This document shows positions 24,749 to 33,262 of a stretch of 64,000 nt of DNA, in pieces. The stretch's first letter is position 1. The number at the start of each line of letters is the position of its first letter. The DNA is from Brevundimonas sp. Its GTDB lineage: Bacteria; Pseudomonadota; Alphaproteobacteria; Caulobacterales; Caulobacteraceae. The stretch spans positions 310,001 to 374,000 of the forward strand of contig JACVCC010000001.1 of NCBI GenBank assembly GCA_016742215.1, in the 5' to 3' direction. The notes under the pieces are model-generated. The model made no database searches and had not been told where the DNA came from. It saw only the letters and a program-made list of their open reading frames with translations. A program made the position numbers and the translations under genes.

Positions 24749-26233
24749 ATGGCCGACGGTGAAGGCAAGCACGAAGGTCGCGCAGGGGCCGGCAGGTCGC
24801 GGGGCCCGATCGCAATCGCCGCCGTAGCCGGCGTGCTTGCGGTGGCCGCCCTTACGGTTGCGTCCTGCGGCGACCAGCGCGGCGTGCGTTTCTGGCAGGG
24901 CTCGGACGCGCGGGGCAACAGCTGTCCCCGTCCGGCGTCGATGACGGGCTCGGAGTTCAATGCCCAGGAGACCGGCCTGCGCGCCCTGCGTCGCGCGGCC
25001 TTCCAGAACGACTTCTTCGCCCAGATCGAGCTGGGCTCGCGCTACGCAGCCGTCCGCGCGACCGACAAGAACATCGAGGATCCGATCGAGAGCGCCACCT
25101 GGTACGCCATGGCGCTGGCAAACGACGAGGGCTACGCCCCGATCAACCGCGTCGATCGTGGCGGCTGGGGCGGCTGGCGTCCTCTGTCGCGCTATGACGA
25201 CTGTCGCGCCTGGGAGCGTCACGACGCCTATTCGCGTCTGGATCGTCTGCTGTCGGGCATGACCCGCGAGGAGCAGGAATCGGTCCGGGATCGCGTCATC
25301 TATGTCCTCTCGACGCAGGACGCCGAGGGCTATCGCACCCTGGCTCGTCTGCACGACGGCCTCTACGGCCCGTTCGGCGAGCCCGAGGACAACCGTCAGG
25401 CCCGCGAGGCCTGGGGCCGCAACGCCAACCAGAACGGCAACGACCGGGAGCGCCGCCACCGCCGCGGCTATCCGGCCGCCACGGCCCTGTTCCAGCGCAA
25501 TGACGTCGACGCCTATCTCTACAACTATCTTGCGGTGCAGACCGGCGACGTCGGCGCCTATGTGCTGATGCGCGACTTCGAGCGTTCGGCCCCGAGCCGC
25601 GCCCAGTACCAGCGCTTCGTCGAGGTGAAGGCGCGTCAGTGGACGCCGCCTTTCGAGTTTTACCCGAACACCGCCCCGCAGTCGGGCGTGCCCTTCTCGG
25701 ACGAAAGCCGTCCGCGCGGCGACGCCTATGAGTACGCCCTGTCGCGCATGGCCGGCGAACTGCCGTTCATCCACGTCGGTCGGGCGCTTCGCTATCTGGG
25801 CGTGATCGACACGGCGGCCCAGCGGCCGGAAGACCTGTCCAAACGTCAGGTCGAGACGCTGGAGGCCATGCTCGGCCATCCGATGGAGGGCCGCCTGTCC
25901 TACATCGAGCGCGTCCGGGCCATCCAGCTGGCGGCGGTGAACGGCTCGTCCGAGGCCCAGCTGGTGCTGGCGGTGATGTACGCCGAGGGCATCGGCCTGC
26001 CGGCCGACTACGCCCGCGCCTTCAAATGGTTCGAGGAGGCCGCGCGTCAGGGCAGCCCCGAGGCCAAGTTCGCCATGTCCAGCTACTTCGCCCTGGGCGT
26101 GGCCGGCGTGGCCGATCAGGACAAGGCGCAGGCGGTGGCCCTGCGCATAGACTCCGCACTGTCGGGCTTCGGTCCGTCGGCCGGGCGCCTGCAGGCCGTT
26201 CTGGCCCAGGTCTCCCGTTCGCAGCGCCGCTAA
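24749..26233 (+). CDS. Sel1-repeat (TPR-like) envelope lipoprotein
   Basis: 494 residues from the ATG with gaggggatcg in front; the track ORF starts too early. The N-terminus has a long basic stretch, a hydrophobic helix (IAIAAVAGVLAVAALTVASC) and a lipobox-like VASC. Sel1-type helical repeats are recognisable: FFAQIELGSRYAAV in the N-terminal part and, near the C-terminus, EAQLVLAVMYAEGIGLPADYARAFKWFEEAARQGSPEAKFAMSSYFALG split over two repeats. Such proteins scaffold envelope complexes; partner unknown. The beta-helix gene follows after 15 bases, so they form an operon. Confidence 0.8.
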   Translation: MADGEGKHEGRAGAGRSRGPIAIAAVAGVLAVAALTVASCGDQRGVRFWQGSDARGNSCPRPASMTGSEFNAQETGLRALRRAAFQNDFFAQIELGSRYAAVRATDKNIEDPIESATWYAMALANDEGYAPINRVDRGGWGGWRPLSRYDDCRAWERHDAYSRLDRLLSGMTREEQESVRDRVIYVLSTQDAEGYRTLARLHDGLYGPFGEPEDNRQAREAWGRNANQNGNDRERRHRRGYPAATALFQRNDVDAYLYNYLAVQTGDVGAYVLMRDFERSAPSRAQYQRFVEVKARQWTPPFEFYPNTAPQSGVPFSDESRPRGDAYEYALSRMAGELPFIHVGRALRYLGVIDTAAQRPEDLSKRQVETLEAMLGHPMEGRLSYIERVRAIQLAAVNGSSEAQLVLAVMYAEGIGLPADYARAFKWFEEAARQGSPEAKFAMSSYFALGVAGVADQDKAQAVALRIDSALSGFGPSAGRLQAVLAQVSRSQRR

Positions 26234-26248
26234 GGAGGGCGTGATCCC

Positions 26249-27742
26249 ATGACGACCCGGTCTCCGTTCGGTTTCGGCAAGATCATCGGCGGCGCGGTCG
26301 CCATCGCGGGCGCCGTCGGCCTGTTCGCCCTGCTCGACGCCCCCGGCGCCAGCGCCCAGGTCGCGGCAAAGGTCGAGAGCCAGACACGCCCCAACTTCGG
26401 CGTGCTGCTGGACCCGCCGACCCGCAGTTACCGGCAACGTCGCCCGCAGCGTCGCTACGACTACGGCACGCACCGTCCCGACTGGCGCCCCGGCTATCAT
26501 CCGGGTCGTCCCGGCGGCGAGGAAGTGGTTCTGGTCGATTGCGGCGGCAATCCGGGCACCGGTGCGGTCGAGGATGCTGTCCGGCGCGTCCGCCCGGGCG
26601 GCACCCTGATCATCCGCGCCCGCGGCGGCGCCTGCGTCGGCTGGCTGAACATCGACAAGCCGTTGACCATCATCGGCGAGGGCGGCTTCGATCCGCGCGA
26701 CTGGGCCCGCAACTCCGAGCCGACCCTGCAGGCCCCGGACGGCCTGCCCTGCATGACCGTCGCCTCGGGTGTCCGCGTCGAGATCCGCGACATGGTCTTC
26801 GGCTCGCCTCGTGCCGGCGACGCAGCTTGCATCGTCGGCTATGGCGCAGACATCGTCATGAACCGCGTCGGCTTCCACCATGCCGGTGACGAGGCCGCCA
26901 TCTATGTCGACGGCGGCCTGCTGGACATCCGCAATGCCGTGCTGGACGCCCAGACCATCGCCCCCGCCATCGTCGCCGACGGCGCCGTCCTGAACGCCTG
27001 GGAACTGACGGTGACCGGCGCCCACTCCGGCATGGAAATCGTCCCGACCGGCGGCCAGACTTCGCGCATCTCCGCGACCACGCTGAAGGGCACGAATTCG
27101 CCGAACAATTTCGGTCCGCGCTCCATCGGTCTGGCGGTCCGCTCGGGCCGCGACTACGGCCGGGTCGAGGTCGACAACACCGCCATCTGCGGTTTCATCG
27201 AGGGCGTCGTGGTCGAAGGCGCGTCCCTGACCGTCAACAACAGCCGCATCTGCCGCTCCGACAAGGGCGCGGTCCTCTACAGCGGCGAACTGCGCCTGAC
27301 CGACAGCCGGATCCGCGCCAACGGCATCGGCGTCGCCGCGGCGGCCGGCCATGCAGTGGTGGTCAACAACGTCTTCGCCGGCGTCCGCGACGTCATCTAT
27401 GCCGAGCCTCGCGCCAGCGTCGAAGCCCGTGGCAATCGGGTCTGGTCCCAGCACGTCTGTCGCCCGCAGTTCCGTGATCGCTACCGTGGCCGTTACGAGC
27501 CCTACTGGCGCGAAGGCGACGGCTGGACCTGCTCCTACGGCTCCTATCCCCGCGACTGGTGGAGCCAGGAGGACGGCATGCTGGGCTTCGAGTACTACGA
27601 CGACGGCCACCGGCTGGAAGGCTACGACGAGTACCGCGAAGGCCAGGGCTGGTATGACCGGAACGGCCGCTACATCCCGGACGACCGCTATCGCGGCGAC
27701 GACCGCTGGAACCGGGGCGGCAATGGCTGGTGGGGGCGGTAG
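26249..27742 (+). CDS. Exported right-handed parallel beta-helix protein
   Basis: 497 residues. An N-terminal signal (IIGGAVAIAGAVGLFALLDAPGASA) is followed by an Arg/Tyr/Pro-rich linker and then, from about residue 95, a repetitive short-strand region (GTLIIRARGG, KPLTIIGEGGF, VRVEIRDMVFGS, ADIVMNRVGFHHA, GRVEVDNTAICGF, ASLTVNNSRICRS, GELRLTDSRIRAN) typical of pectate-lyase-like beta-helices. The last 90 residues are rich in Tyr, Arg, Gly and Trp. No catalytic site was identified. It is cotranscribed with the Sel1 lipoprotein, suggesting an envelope-structural or polysaccharide-related role. Confidence 0.78.
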   Translation: MTTRSPFGFGKIIGGAVAIAGAVGLFALLDAPGASAQVAAKVESQTRPNFGVLLDPPTRSYRQRRPQRRYDYGTHRPDWRPGYHPGRPGGEEVVLVDCGGNPGTGAVEDAVRRVRPGGTLIIRARGGACVGWLNIDKPLTIIGEGGFDPRDWARNSEPTLQAPDGLPCMTVASGVRVEIRDMVFGSPRAGDAACIVGYGADIVMNRVGFHHAGDEAAIYVDGGLLDIRNAVLDAQTIAPAIVADGAVLNAWELTVTGAHSGMEIVPTGGQTSRISATTLKGTNSPNNFGPRSIGLAVRSGRDYGRVEVDNTAICGFIEGVVVEGASLTVNNSRICRSDKGAVLYSGELRLTDSRIRANGIGVAAAAGHAVVVNNVFAGVRDVIYAEPRASVEARGNRVWSQHVCRPQFRDRYRGRYEPYWREGDGWTCSYGSYPRDWWSQEDGMLGFEYYDDGHRLEGYDEYREGQGWYDRNGRYIPDDRYRGDDRWNRGGNGWWGR

Positions 27743-27761
27743 AACCGCCTTCGCCGCCGAG

Positions 27762-27834
27762 TAGGCCTGGAGGGACTCGAACCCCCAACCAGACCGTTAT
27801 GAGCGGTCGGCTCTAACCATTGAGCTACAGGCCC
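27762..27834 (-). tRNA. tRNA-Ile2 (anticodon CAU, lysidine-type)
   Basis: A 73-base cloverleaf on the minus strand: acceptor GGGCCTG/CAGGCCT, D arm GCTC...GAGC, anticodon stem GACCG/CGGTC with loop CTCATAA, T arm GGGGG TTCGAGT CCCTC. The anticodon is CAU. The D-loop and variable-loop sequence resemble the AUA-reading isoleucine tRNA (C34 modified to lysidine by TilS) rather than elongator or initiator Met. CCA is not encoded. The first acceptor pair is G1-U72. Confidence 0.9.
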
Positions 27835-28064
27835 CCGGTGCGCAGTGCGTCGGCGGACGATCCGCCTAGCAGGCGTCACGCCGCCTTGCCAAGGGTTCCG
27901 CGCTGGCGTCATGCGACGGCCGCGGACCTGTCGGCGATTTCACGCCGATGAACGGATCCTGCCAATGGCGCCTGACCACGCGTTCAGGCGTTTCCGGTCA
28001 AGGTTCAGCCACGGACGCCGATGAAGGTGTCCAAAGGATCAGTCCGTTTCTCAAGGAGCCTCCC

Positions 28065-28862
28065 ATGCCCCGCGCCGCCGCCGTTTCCCTGTCCGCCGTT
28101 TCCAATCGCGCCCTGATGATCGGCGGCGCCCTGATGGCGACGGCCGCCCTGCTGGTCGCGGCCCCGGCCGCCCACGCCCAGTCACAGCCGCAAGGAGGCT
28201 CTCCCCTGACCATCCAGGCCGTCACCGAACGTCCGTCGCTCAACCTGTCCGCCTACGGTGAGGTCAAGGCCGCGCCGGACATGGCCACCATCAACTTCGC
28301 CGTGGTCACCGAAGCGACCACCGCCGCGGAGGCGATGAGCCAGAACGCCACGCGGATGAACCAGGTCATGGCCGCCCTGCGCCGCGCCGGCATCTCCGAG
28401 CGCGATATCCAGACGTCCGGCCTGAACCTGTCGGCCCAGTACGACTACGTCCAGAATGAGCCGCCGCGCCTGCGCGGCTATCAGGCGACCAATCAGGTCA
28501 CGGTCATCATCAACGACCTGACCAAGGTCGGCTCGACCGCGGACGCCGTCGTCGCCGCCGGGGTCAACCAGATCAACGGCATCAGCTTCGGTCTGAAGGA
28601 TCCGACGGCCGCCGAGAACCAGGCGCGTCAGATCGCCGTGCGCAACCTGCAGGCCAAGGCGGCCCTGTACTCCCAGGCCCTCGGCGTCGAACTGGGCGGC
28701 ATCCGCTCGCTGTCGGAAGGCGGCGGCTATGCGCCCCAGCCGCCGCGCCCGATGATGTACGCCCGCGCCGAGATGGCGATGGACTCCGGCGGCACTGCGG
28801 TTTCGGCCGGCGAGCTGACGGTTCGGATCGACATCACCGGCATCTACGACCTGAACCGCTGA
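28065..28862 (+). CDS. SIMPL-domain (DUF541) periplasmic protein
   Basis: 265 residues from MPRAAAVSLS, preceded by aaggag; the earlier track start has no support. A signal peptide ends near AAHAQ (residue 39). The SIMPL/BP26-like domain follows: LNLSAYGEVKAAPDMATINFAVVTEA, a helix with NQVMAALRRAGISERDIQTSGLNL, and RGYQATNQVTVIINDLTKVG. The C-terminal half contains ENQARQIAVRNLQAKAALYSQALG. Proteins of this family form periplasmic oligomers with roles in envelope stress, details unclear. A strong terminator follows. Confidence 0.9.
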   Translation: MPRAAAVSLSAVSNRALMIGGALMATAALLVAAPAAHAQSQPQGGSPLTIQAVTERPSLNLSAYGEVKAAPDMATINFAVVTEATTAAEAMSQNATRMNQVMAALRRAGISERDIQTSGLNLSAQYDYVQNEPPRLRGYQATNQVTVIINDLTKVGSTADAVVAAGVNQINGISFGLKDPTAAENQARQIAVRNLQAKAALYSQALGVELGGIRSLSEGGGYAPQPPRPMMYARAEMAMDSGGTAVSAGELTVRIDITGIYDLNR

Positions 28863-28884
28863 TCCGGTCGGGCTGAAATGAAGA

Positions 28885-28915
28885 GGGCCCCGGCGTTCGC
28901 GCCGGGGCCCTTTTT
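28885..28915 (+). terminator. Rho-independent terminator after the SIMPL gene
   Basis: A perfect 11-bp stem gggccccggcg / cgccggggccc with a TTCG tetraloop is followed by TTTTT. It is 23 bases after the SIMPL stop. Confidence 0.95.
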
Positions 28916-28945
28916 CAATCGTCGCCCCAATTCAATCGTCGCCCC
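28914..28945. repeat. Two-copy 15-bp direct repeat at the end of the small membrane-protein gene
   Basis: TTCAATCGTCGCCCC occurs at 28914-28928 and again at 28931-28945. The second copy encodes the last codons and stop (GDD-stop) of the minus-strand gene; the first overlaps the T tract of the SIMPL terminator. It looks like a local slippage duplication. Confidence 0.85.
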
Positions 28946-29219
28946 GGGCCAGCATCAGTCCCAGTGGGATGTTCAGCAGGTGAGCCACGAAAATGATGGC
29001 CAGGTTGGTCACGGAGTCGAGCTGAAGGAACGGCAGCGGCAGGGTCCATGGCGCGCCGGTGATCATCGCCGGGCCGAAGTTCACCCAGTTCGGCGGCAGG
29101 CCCAGCGCCGATAGGGCGGGCGCGAGGGAGAAGGTGAGGGCGATCAGGGCTGCGACCAGCCAGACGCCGAACACCGTCCAGCGGAGAGATTTCAGCGAGC
29201 GTGTCCGGGCCTGTTCCAT
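28932..29219 (-). CDS. Small two-helix inner-membrane protein, unknown function
   Basis: 95 residues with two membrane helices (about residues 16-38, VFGVWLVAALIALTFSLAPAL, and 70-90, LAIIFVAHLLNIPLGLML) joined by a Pro/Trp-rich loop. No family is recognised. It lies 31 bases downstream of panD on the same strand and is likely cotranscribed. Codon use is ordinary for the window, so it is probably genuine. Confidence 0.7.
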   Translation of the reverse strand: MEQARTRSLKSLRWTVFGVWLVAALIALTFSLAPALSALGLPPNWVNFGPAMITGAPWTLPLPFLQLDSVTNLAIIFVAHLLNIPLGLMLARGDD

Positions 29220-29250
29220 GATGGCAGGGAATGCCCGGTGCGGCTCGCCG

Positions 29251-29610
29251 TCAAGCTCCGTTGCGCTTGATCTCGTTGTGGTCGTCCAGCAGCACGACGT
29301 TGGGCGACCACTGGCGGGCTTCCTCCTGCGGAAGCTGGCCGTAGGTGACGACGATCACCTTGTCGTTCTTCTGCACCAGACGGGCCGCGGCGCCGTTGAC
29401 CCCGATCACCTTCGAGCCGCGCGGGGCCTCGATGGCGTAGGTGGTGAAGCGGGCGCCGTTGGTAATGTTCAGCACATCGACCTGCTCGTGCGGAAAGATG
29501 CCGGCGGCATCCAGCAGGTCCATGTCGATAGCGATAGAGCCCTCGTAGTCGAGGTCGGCCTGCGTCACCGTCGCGCGGTGCAGCTTGGACTTCATCAGCG
29601 TGACCAGCAT
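29251..29610 (-). CDS. panD: Aspartate 1-decarboxylase proenzyme
   Basis: 119 residues from the internal ATG ([25 protein letters not shown]); the track ORF has an extra 19 upstream codons. The pyruvoyl enzyme makes beta-alanine from aspartate for pantothenate and CoA synthesis. The autocatalytic cleavage site Gly-Ser is present in YEGSIAID, with the conserved KLHR lysine and the [16 protein letters not shown] block. It is divergent from sppA. Confidence 0.97.
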   Translation of the reverse strand: MLVTLMKSKLHRATVTQADLDYEGSIAIDMDLLDAAGIFPHEQVDVLNITNGARFTTYAIEAPRGSKVIGVNGAAARLVQKNDKVIVVTYGQLPQEEARQWSPNVVLLDDHNEIKRNGA

Positions 29611-29756
29611 GGGGAGTGCGGTCCGATACAACGCGGGGCGATAGGCCCCCGCTCGCAGACGGCTCATATAGTTATTTGCGACCGCCGCATCAATCGTGCG
29701 TTCGGCAGCGCAACATCGTCATGCTGCGACGCATTCCCCCGTTAAGAGACGTTCAT

Positions 29757-29784
29757 TTGACGGAAGGGGATGCCACTCTATGGT
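29757..29784 (+). promoter_or_regulatory. Candidate sigma-70-type promoter of sppA
   Basis: TTGACG and TATGGT separated by 16 bases, about 50 bases before the chosen sppA start. It lies inside the longest possible sppA ORF, which is one reason for choosing the downstream ATG. Weak match; positional support only. Confidence 0.35.
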
Positions 29785-29832
29785 CGAAATGTGGCCATCA
29801 CCCGGCCCGGCCTCTGGATGACGTCCCTCCCC

Positions 29833-31614
29833 ATGAAGCAGTTCTTCCTGACGATGGGCGGCGTCTTCGCCGGTCTGTTGCTCTTCTTCGTCGTGATCCC
29901 GTTCTTCCTGATCGCCATTGCGATCGGAGCGGCGTCCTCGAAGGAGCCGACGCCCTCCAACACCGTGCTGGAACTGGACCTGCGGGACGGCATCACCGAT
30001 CAGACGCCCACCAACCCGTTCGCTGTGTTCGGCGGCGGAGGCCTGTCGACGATGCAGGTCGTGGATACCCTCGCCCAGGCCCAGGACGACCGGAAGGTGA
30101 AGGCCCTGCTCGTTCGACTGCCGGAGGGTGGCCTGACCCCCGCCGCCGCTGACGAGATCCGTCAGGCGATCCGCCGCTTCCGCGCCTCGGGCAAGATCGT
30201 CATCGCTCACAGCCAGGGCTTCATGCCCGTCGGCACGGCGGTGTCCAGCTATATGGTGGGATCGTCGGCTTCCGAACTCTGGATGCAGAACACCGCATCC
30301 TTCCAGCTGGCCGGTTTCTCGGCTGACTCCATCTTCCTGGCGCGCGCTTTCGAGCGATACGGCGTCAACGCCCAGTTCGAGCAGCGCTACGAGTACAAGA
30401 ACGCCGTCAACGAATACACCGAGAGCGATTTCACGCCCGCTCACCGCGAGGCGATGGCTGCCTGGATGACCTCCATCTACGACAACGCCCTGGCCAATGT
30501 GGCGCGGGACCGTCGCCTGACCCTGCCGTCGCTGAAGGCCGCCATCGAGGCCGGCCCGTGGTCGGCCGAACAGGCCCGCCAGCGCCGCCTGATCGACCGC
30601 GTCGGTCACGTCGAGGAGGCCGAGGCCGAGGTGAAGCGTCGCGCCGGCGACGGGGCGGAGATCATGGAGTTCGGCGACTACGCGTCCAGCATCGGCGAAC
30701 GCACCGGCTCGGGGAACTCCAGCATCGCTATCGTCGGCGGCGAGGGCGCGATCATGACCGGTCGTGGCGGCGGCGCCGATCCGTTCGGCAGCGGTTCGTC
30801 GATCCTGTCCGACGACACCGCCCGGGCGATCTACGACGCGATCGAGGACGACTCGGTCAAGGCCATCGTGTTCCGTGTGTCCTCGCCGGGCGGCTCGCCC
30901 GAAGCGTCGGAGCAGATCCTCGCGGCCGTCCGCGCCGCCAAGGCGGCCGGAAAGCCGGTCGTGGTCTCGATGGGTGAGTATGCCGCCTCGGGCGGGTACT
31001 GGATCAGCTCGGAAGCCAACTGGATCGTGGCCCAGCCCTCGACCCTGACCGGTTCGATCGGCGTCTATGGCGGCAAGTTCGTTCTCGCCGATGCCCTGGG
31101 CCGCTTCGGGATCGACATGCGCAATCTGTCCGTCGGCGGGCAGTACGCCGACGCCTTCTCGCCCTCGCAGCCCTTCACGCCCGAGCAGCGATCGGCCTTC
31201 GCGGCCCAGATCGACCGGACGTATGAGGAGTTCATCGCCCGCGTCTCGACCGGCCGTCGCTTGCCGGCCGCCCGCGTTCGCGAAATCGCGCGCGGACGGG
31301 TCTGGACCGGCGCCCAGGCCCATCAGATCGGTCTCGTCGATCAGTTGGGCGGACTGGAGGAGGCCATCGCGAAAGCGAAGGAACTGGCCCGAATCCCGGC
31401 CGATGAATCGGTGCGCTACAAGCGCTATCCGGAGCCGGAATCGGCCTGGGAGGCCCTGTCCAGCGCCTTCGGCGTCTCCAGCGAGGCGGCGCGCGTTCTG
31501 GTCGGCATCGGTGGCGTCATGGACGATCCGCAGGCCGAGGCGACGGTTCGCCGCATCCAGACCGAACGGGCCCGCGCTTCGGGCGCTTCGGTGCTCGCGG
31601 ACCAGCCGTACTGA
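29833..31614 (+). CDS. sppA: Signal peptide peptidase SppA, 67-kDa (long) type
   Basis: 593 residues from MKQFFLTMGGVFAG; starts at 29770 or 29818 are possible, but the first would overlap a promoter-like sequence. It has an N-terminal membrane anchor (GLLLFFVVIPFFLIAIAIGA) and two tandem ClpP-like domains as in E. coli SppA. The catalytic dyad is Lys189 in YEYKNAVNEY (N-terminal domain) and Ser386 in GEYAASGGYW (C-terminal domain). It degrades cleaved signal peptides in the inner membrane with the active site facing the periplasm. Confidence 0.95.
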   Translation: MKQFFLTMGGVFAGLLLFFVVIPFFLIAIAIGAASSKEPTPSNTVLELDLRDGITDQTPTNPFAVFGGGGLSTMQVVDTLAQAQDDRKVKALLVRLPEGGLTPAAADEIRQAIRRFRASGKIVIAHSQGFMPVGTAVSSYMVGSSASELWMQNTASFQLAGFSADSIFLARAFERYGVNAQFEQRYEYKNAVNEYTESDFTPAHREAMAAWMTSIYDNALANVARDRRLTLPSLKAAIEAGPWSAEQARQRRLIDRVGHVEEAEAEVKRRAGDGAEIMEFGDYASSIGERTGSGNSSIAIVGGEGAIMTGRGGGADPFGSGSSILSDDTARAIYDAIEDDSVKAIVFRVSSPGGSPEASEQILAAVRAAKAAGKPVVVSMGEYAASGGYWISSEANWIVAQPSTLTGSIGVYGGKFVLADALGRFGIDMRNLSVGGQYADAFSPSQPFTPEQRSAFAAQIDRTYEEFIARVSTGRRLPAARVREIARGRVWTGAQAHQIGLVDQLGGLEEAIAKAKELARIPADESVRYKRYPEPESAWEALSSAFGVSSEAARVLVGIGGVMDDPQAEATVRRIQTERARASGASVLADQPY

Positions 31615-31717
31615 TCGTCGGACACTCGCCTGTGAAGGCTGCGCTCATTGACGGTTCACGGGTATGGACCGACATTGCGGGTTCGGCGTTGTTCGCAGCG
31701 CCCTGTAAGGTAACGCC

Positions 31718-32047
31718 ATGACCCAGCCTGATCGTCTGATCTTCGCCACCAATGCCGGCGCCCGCCGTCCGACCGGTGGTCTGCTTGCGCCCGTGATGTG
31801 GCTCGCCGGCATGATCGCGACGCTTGTCGCCATGACGGTCGGCGCTATCCTCGCTGTGTTCACGGCTGCCGCCGTGGCGGTGATCGCCCTGTTCGCGGCG
31901 GTGCTGGTCTTCTTCGCCGGCTTCGCCCTGCGCGCCCGCCGCGCCATGACCCGTCGCAATCGTCGCGCGGGCGATGACGATGTGATCGAGGCTCGCAAGG
32001 TTGACGGCGCCTGGGTCGCCTACGGCTGGGAGCGGACGGGCCGCTGA
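31718..32047 (+). CDS. Small membrane protein, unknown function
   Basis: 109 residues. It has two closely spaced hydrophobic segments (LLAPVMWLAGMIATLVAMTVGAIL and AAAVAVIALFAAVLVFFAGFAL), followed by a basic stretch (RARRAMTRRNRR) and a soluble tail ending DGAWVAYGWERTGR. The tail's ARKVDGAWVAY looks conserved-protein-like but no family is recognised. It lies 5 bases upstream of the amidase gene, so the two are probably cotranscribed and the protein may be envelope-related. Confidence 0.72.
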   Translation: MTQPDRLIFATNAGARRPTGGLLAPVMWLAGMIATLVAMTVGAILAVFTAAAVAVIALFAAVLVFFAGFALRARRAMTRRNRRAGDDDVIEARKVDGAWVAYGWERTGR

Positions 32048-32052
32048 TCCCA

Positions 32053-32814
32053 GTGCTGATCGTCCGGGACGCGCCTTCCCCCAATTTTGACAGCCGTCGG
32101 GCCCCGCCCGACATGCTCGTGCTTCACTACACCGGCATGCAGACTGCGGAGGTGGCGGTCGCTCGCCTGTCTGATCCCGAAGCCAAGGTCTCGGCTCACT
32201 ATGTGGTCGACGAGGATGGGTCCATCCTCCGTCTCGTGCCCGAGGAACGAAGGGCCTGGCACGCCGGTCGGGGCGCCTGGCAGGGCGAGACCGACTGCAA
32301 CGCCGCCTCCATCGGCATCGAGATCGTCAACCCGGGTCACGAGTTCGGCTATCGCGATTTTCCCGAGGCCCAGATCGCCTCGGTAATCAGCCTGATCAGC
32401 GACATCCGCACGCGCTGGACGATCCCCGACGCCCGCATCATCGGCCATTCGGACCTCGCGCCGGACCGCAAGCAGGATCCGGGCGAGCGCTTTCCGTGGA
32501 AGCGGCTGGCCTCAGTCGGTCATGGGCTGTGGTTCGAGCCGGCGCCGGAACGGATCGCCGCCCTGGGCGCGCCTCTGGGCGTCGGCGACGAGGGGCTCGG
32601 CGTCATCGTCCTGCGCGCCGGCCTGCATCGGTTGGGGTATGGCCTGCAGCCCGGCGGCGACTATGACGACCAGACCCGTCTGACCGTCGAGGCCTTCCAG
32701 CGCCACTGGCGTCCGTCCCGCGTCGACGGCATCGCCGATGGCGAGACCCGCGCAACCCTGATGGGCGTGCTGCAACTGGCGACCGCCGAGAGTACGACGG
32801 GCGTCCTGAACTAG
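32053..32814 (+). CDS. N-acetylmuramoyl-L-alanine amidase (Amidase_2) with peptidoglycan-binding domain
   Basis: 253 residues from a GTG. The N-terminal AmpD/AmiD-type zinc amidase has a first His in LVLHYTGM (His25), the NAASIGIEIVNPG block, and the second His and Asp in GHSDLAPDRKQDPG. A PGB1-like domain follows from about residue 185 (LRAGLHRLGYGLQPGGDYDDQTRLTVEAFQRHWRP). No signal peptide is evident, so it may be cytoplasmic, recycling anhydromuropeptides like AmpD. The GTG lies 5 bases after the small membrane-protein gene. Its stop overlaps the convergent gene by four bases. Confidence 0.92.
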   Translation: MLIVRDAPSPNFDSRRAPPDMLVLHYTGMQTAEVAVARLSDPEAKVSAHYVVDEDGSILRLVPEERRAWHAGRGAWQGETDCNAASIGIEIVNPGHEFGYRDFPEAQIASVISLISDIRTRWTIPDARIIGHSDLAPDRKQDPGERFPWKRLASVGHGLWFEPAPERIAALGAPLGVGDEGLGVIVLRAGLHRLGYGLQPGGDYDDQTRLTVEAFQRHWRPSRVDGIADGETRATLMGVLQLATAESTTGVLN

Positions 32815-33152
32815 TCGTCGTCAGGAGGCCGCACCGTCACGGTGGTCGTGCAGGTCACGCTGAAGCGCACGCCATTTCCCTGCTCGTTCTGACCGGACTC
32901 CCGTCTGCATTCCTCGGCGGGCGGCGTGTTGCCGACAGGCAGGGGGCGCGACAGGGCGTCGGTCTCGATCAGTCGGGCGATGCAGTCGGGGCGGCTCTCG
33001 CCCGGCCGGCGCCACGTCGCGCCGCGACAGGCGCGGTCGGCCGCCTCGCGCGTGGTCCCGCTGACCGGCGCCGGCGCCGGATCCGGCGGTGTCTGTTGCG
33101 ATGCGTCGGCGACCTGCCACAGCGACGCGAGGATGAGCAGAATGCCTTGCAT
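32811..33152 (-). CDS. Small secreted Cys-containing protein, unknown function
   Basis: 113 residues. The N-terminus is a plausible signal peptide (MQGILLILASLWQVADAS) followed by a Pro-rich stretch. There are four cysteines in the mature part (DRACRGATW, PDCIARL, EECRRES, VTCTTTV), which suggests two disulfides in the periplasm. It ends with an acidic tail (RPPDDD). No family is recognised. It is convergent with the amidase and reads away from rnpB. Confidence 0.6.
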   Translation of the reverse strand: MQGILLILASLWQVADASQQTPPDPAPAPVSGTTREAADRACRGATWRRPGESRPDCIARLIETDALSRPLPVGNTPPAEECRRESGQNEQGNGVRFSVTCTTTVTVRPPDDD

Positions 33153-33262
33153 GACGGGTCCCTCCGATCCCTGCCTACGATCCCGGCGTGGTCCTGACGA
33201 CTGACGGCATCTGACCTGCGCGAGTTGACCTTCGTCCGGTCAGCGCGCATCTGTCCGCGCGT

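Noticed and set aside
24665-27610. 981-codon minus-strand ORF opposite the Sel1 and beta-helix genes
   Set aside because: Antisense of two genes with signal peptides and repeats; Ala/Val/Gly/Asp-rich without fold-like pattern.
27762-27834. Elongator or initiator methionine tRNA
   Set aside because: The anticodon is CAU, but the D-loop, variable region and the absence of a C1-A72 mismatch and of the GGG/CCC anticodon-stem pairs fit Ile2 rather than Met tRNAs.
28932-28945. CRISPR-like or mobile-element repeat at 28.9 kb
   Set aside because: Only two copies of a 15-mer with a 2-base spacer; no array, no cas genes, no inverted ends.
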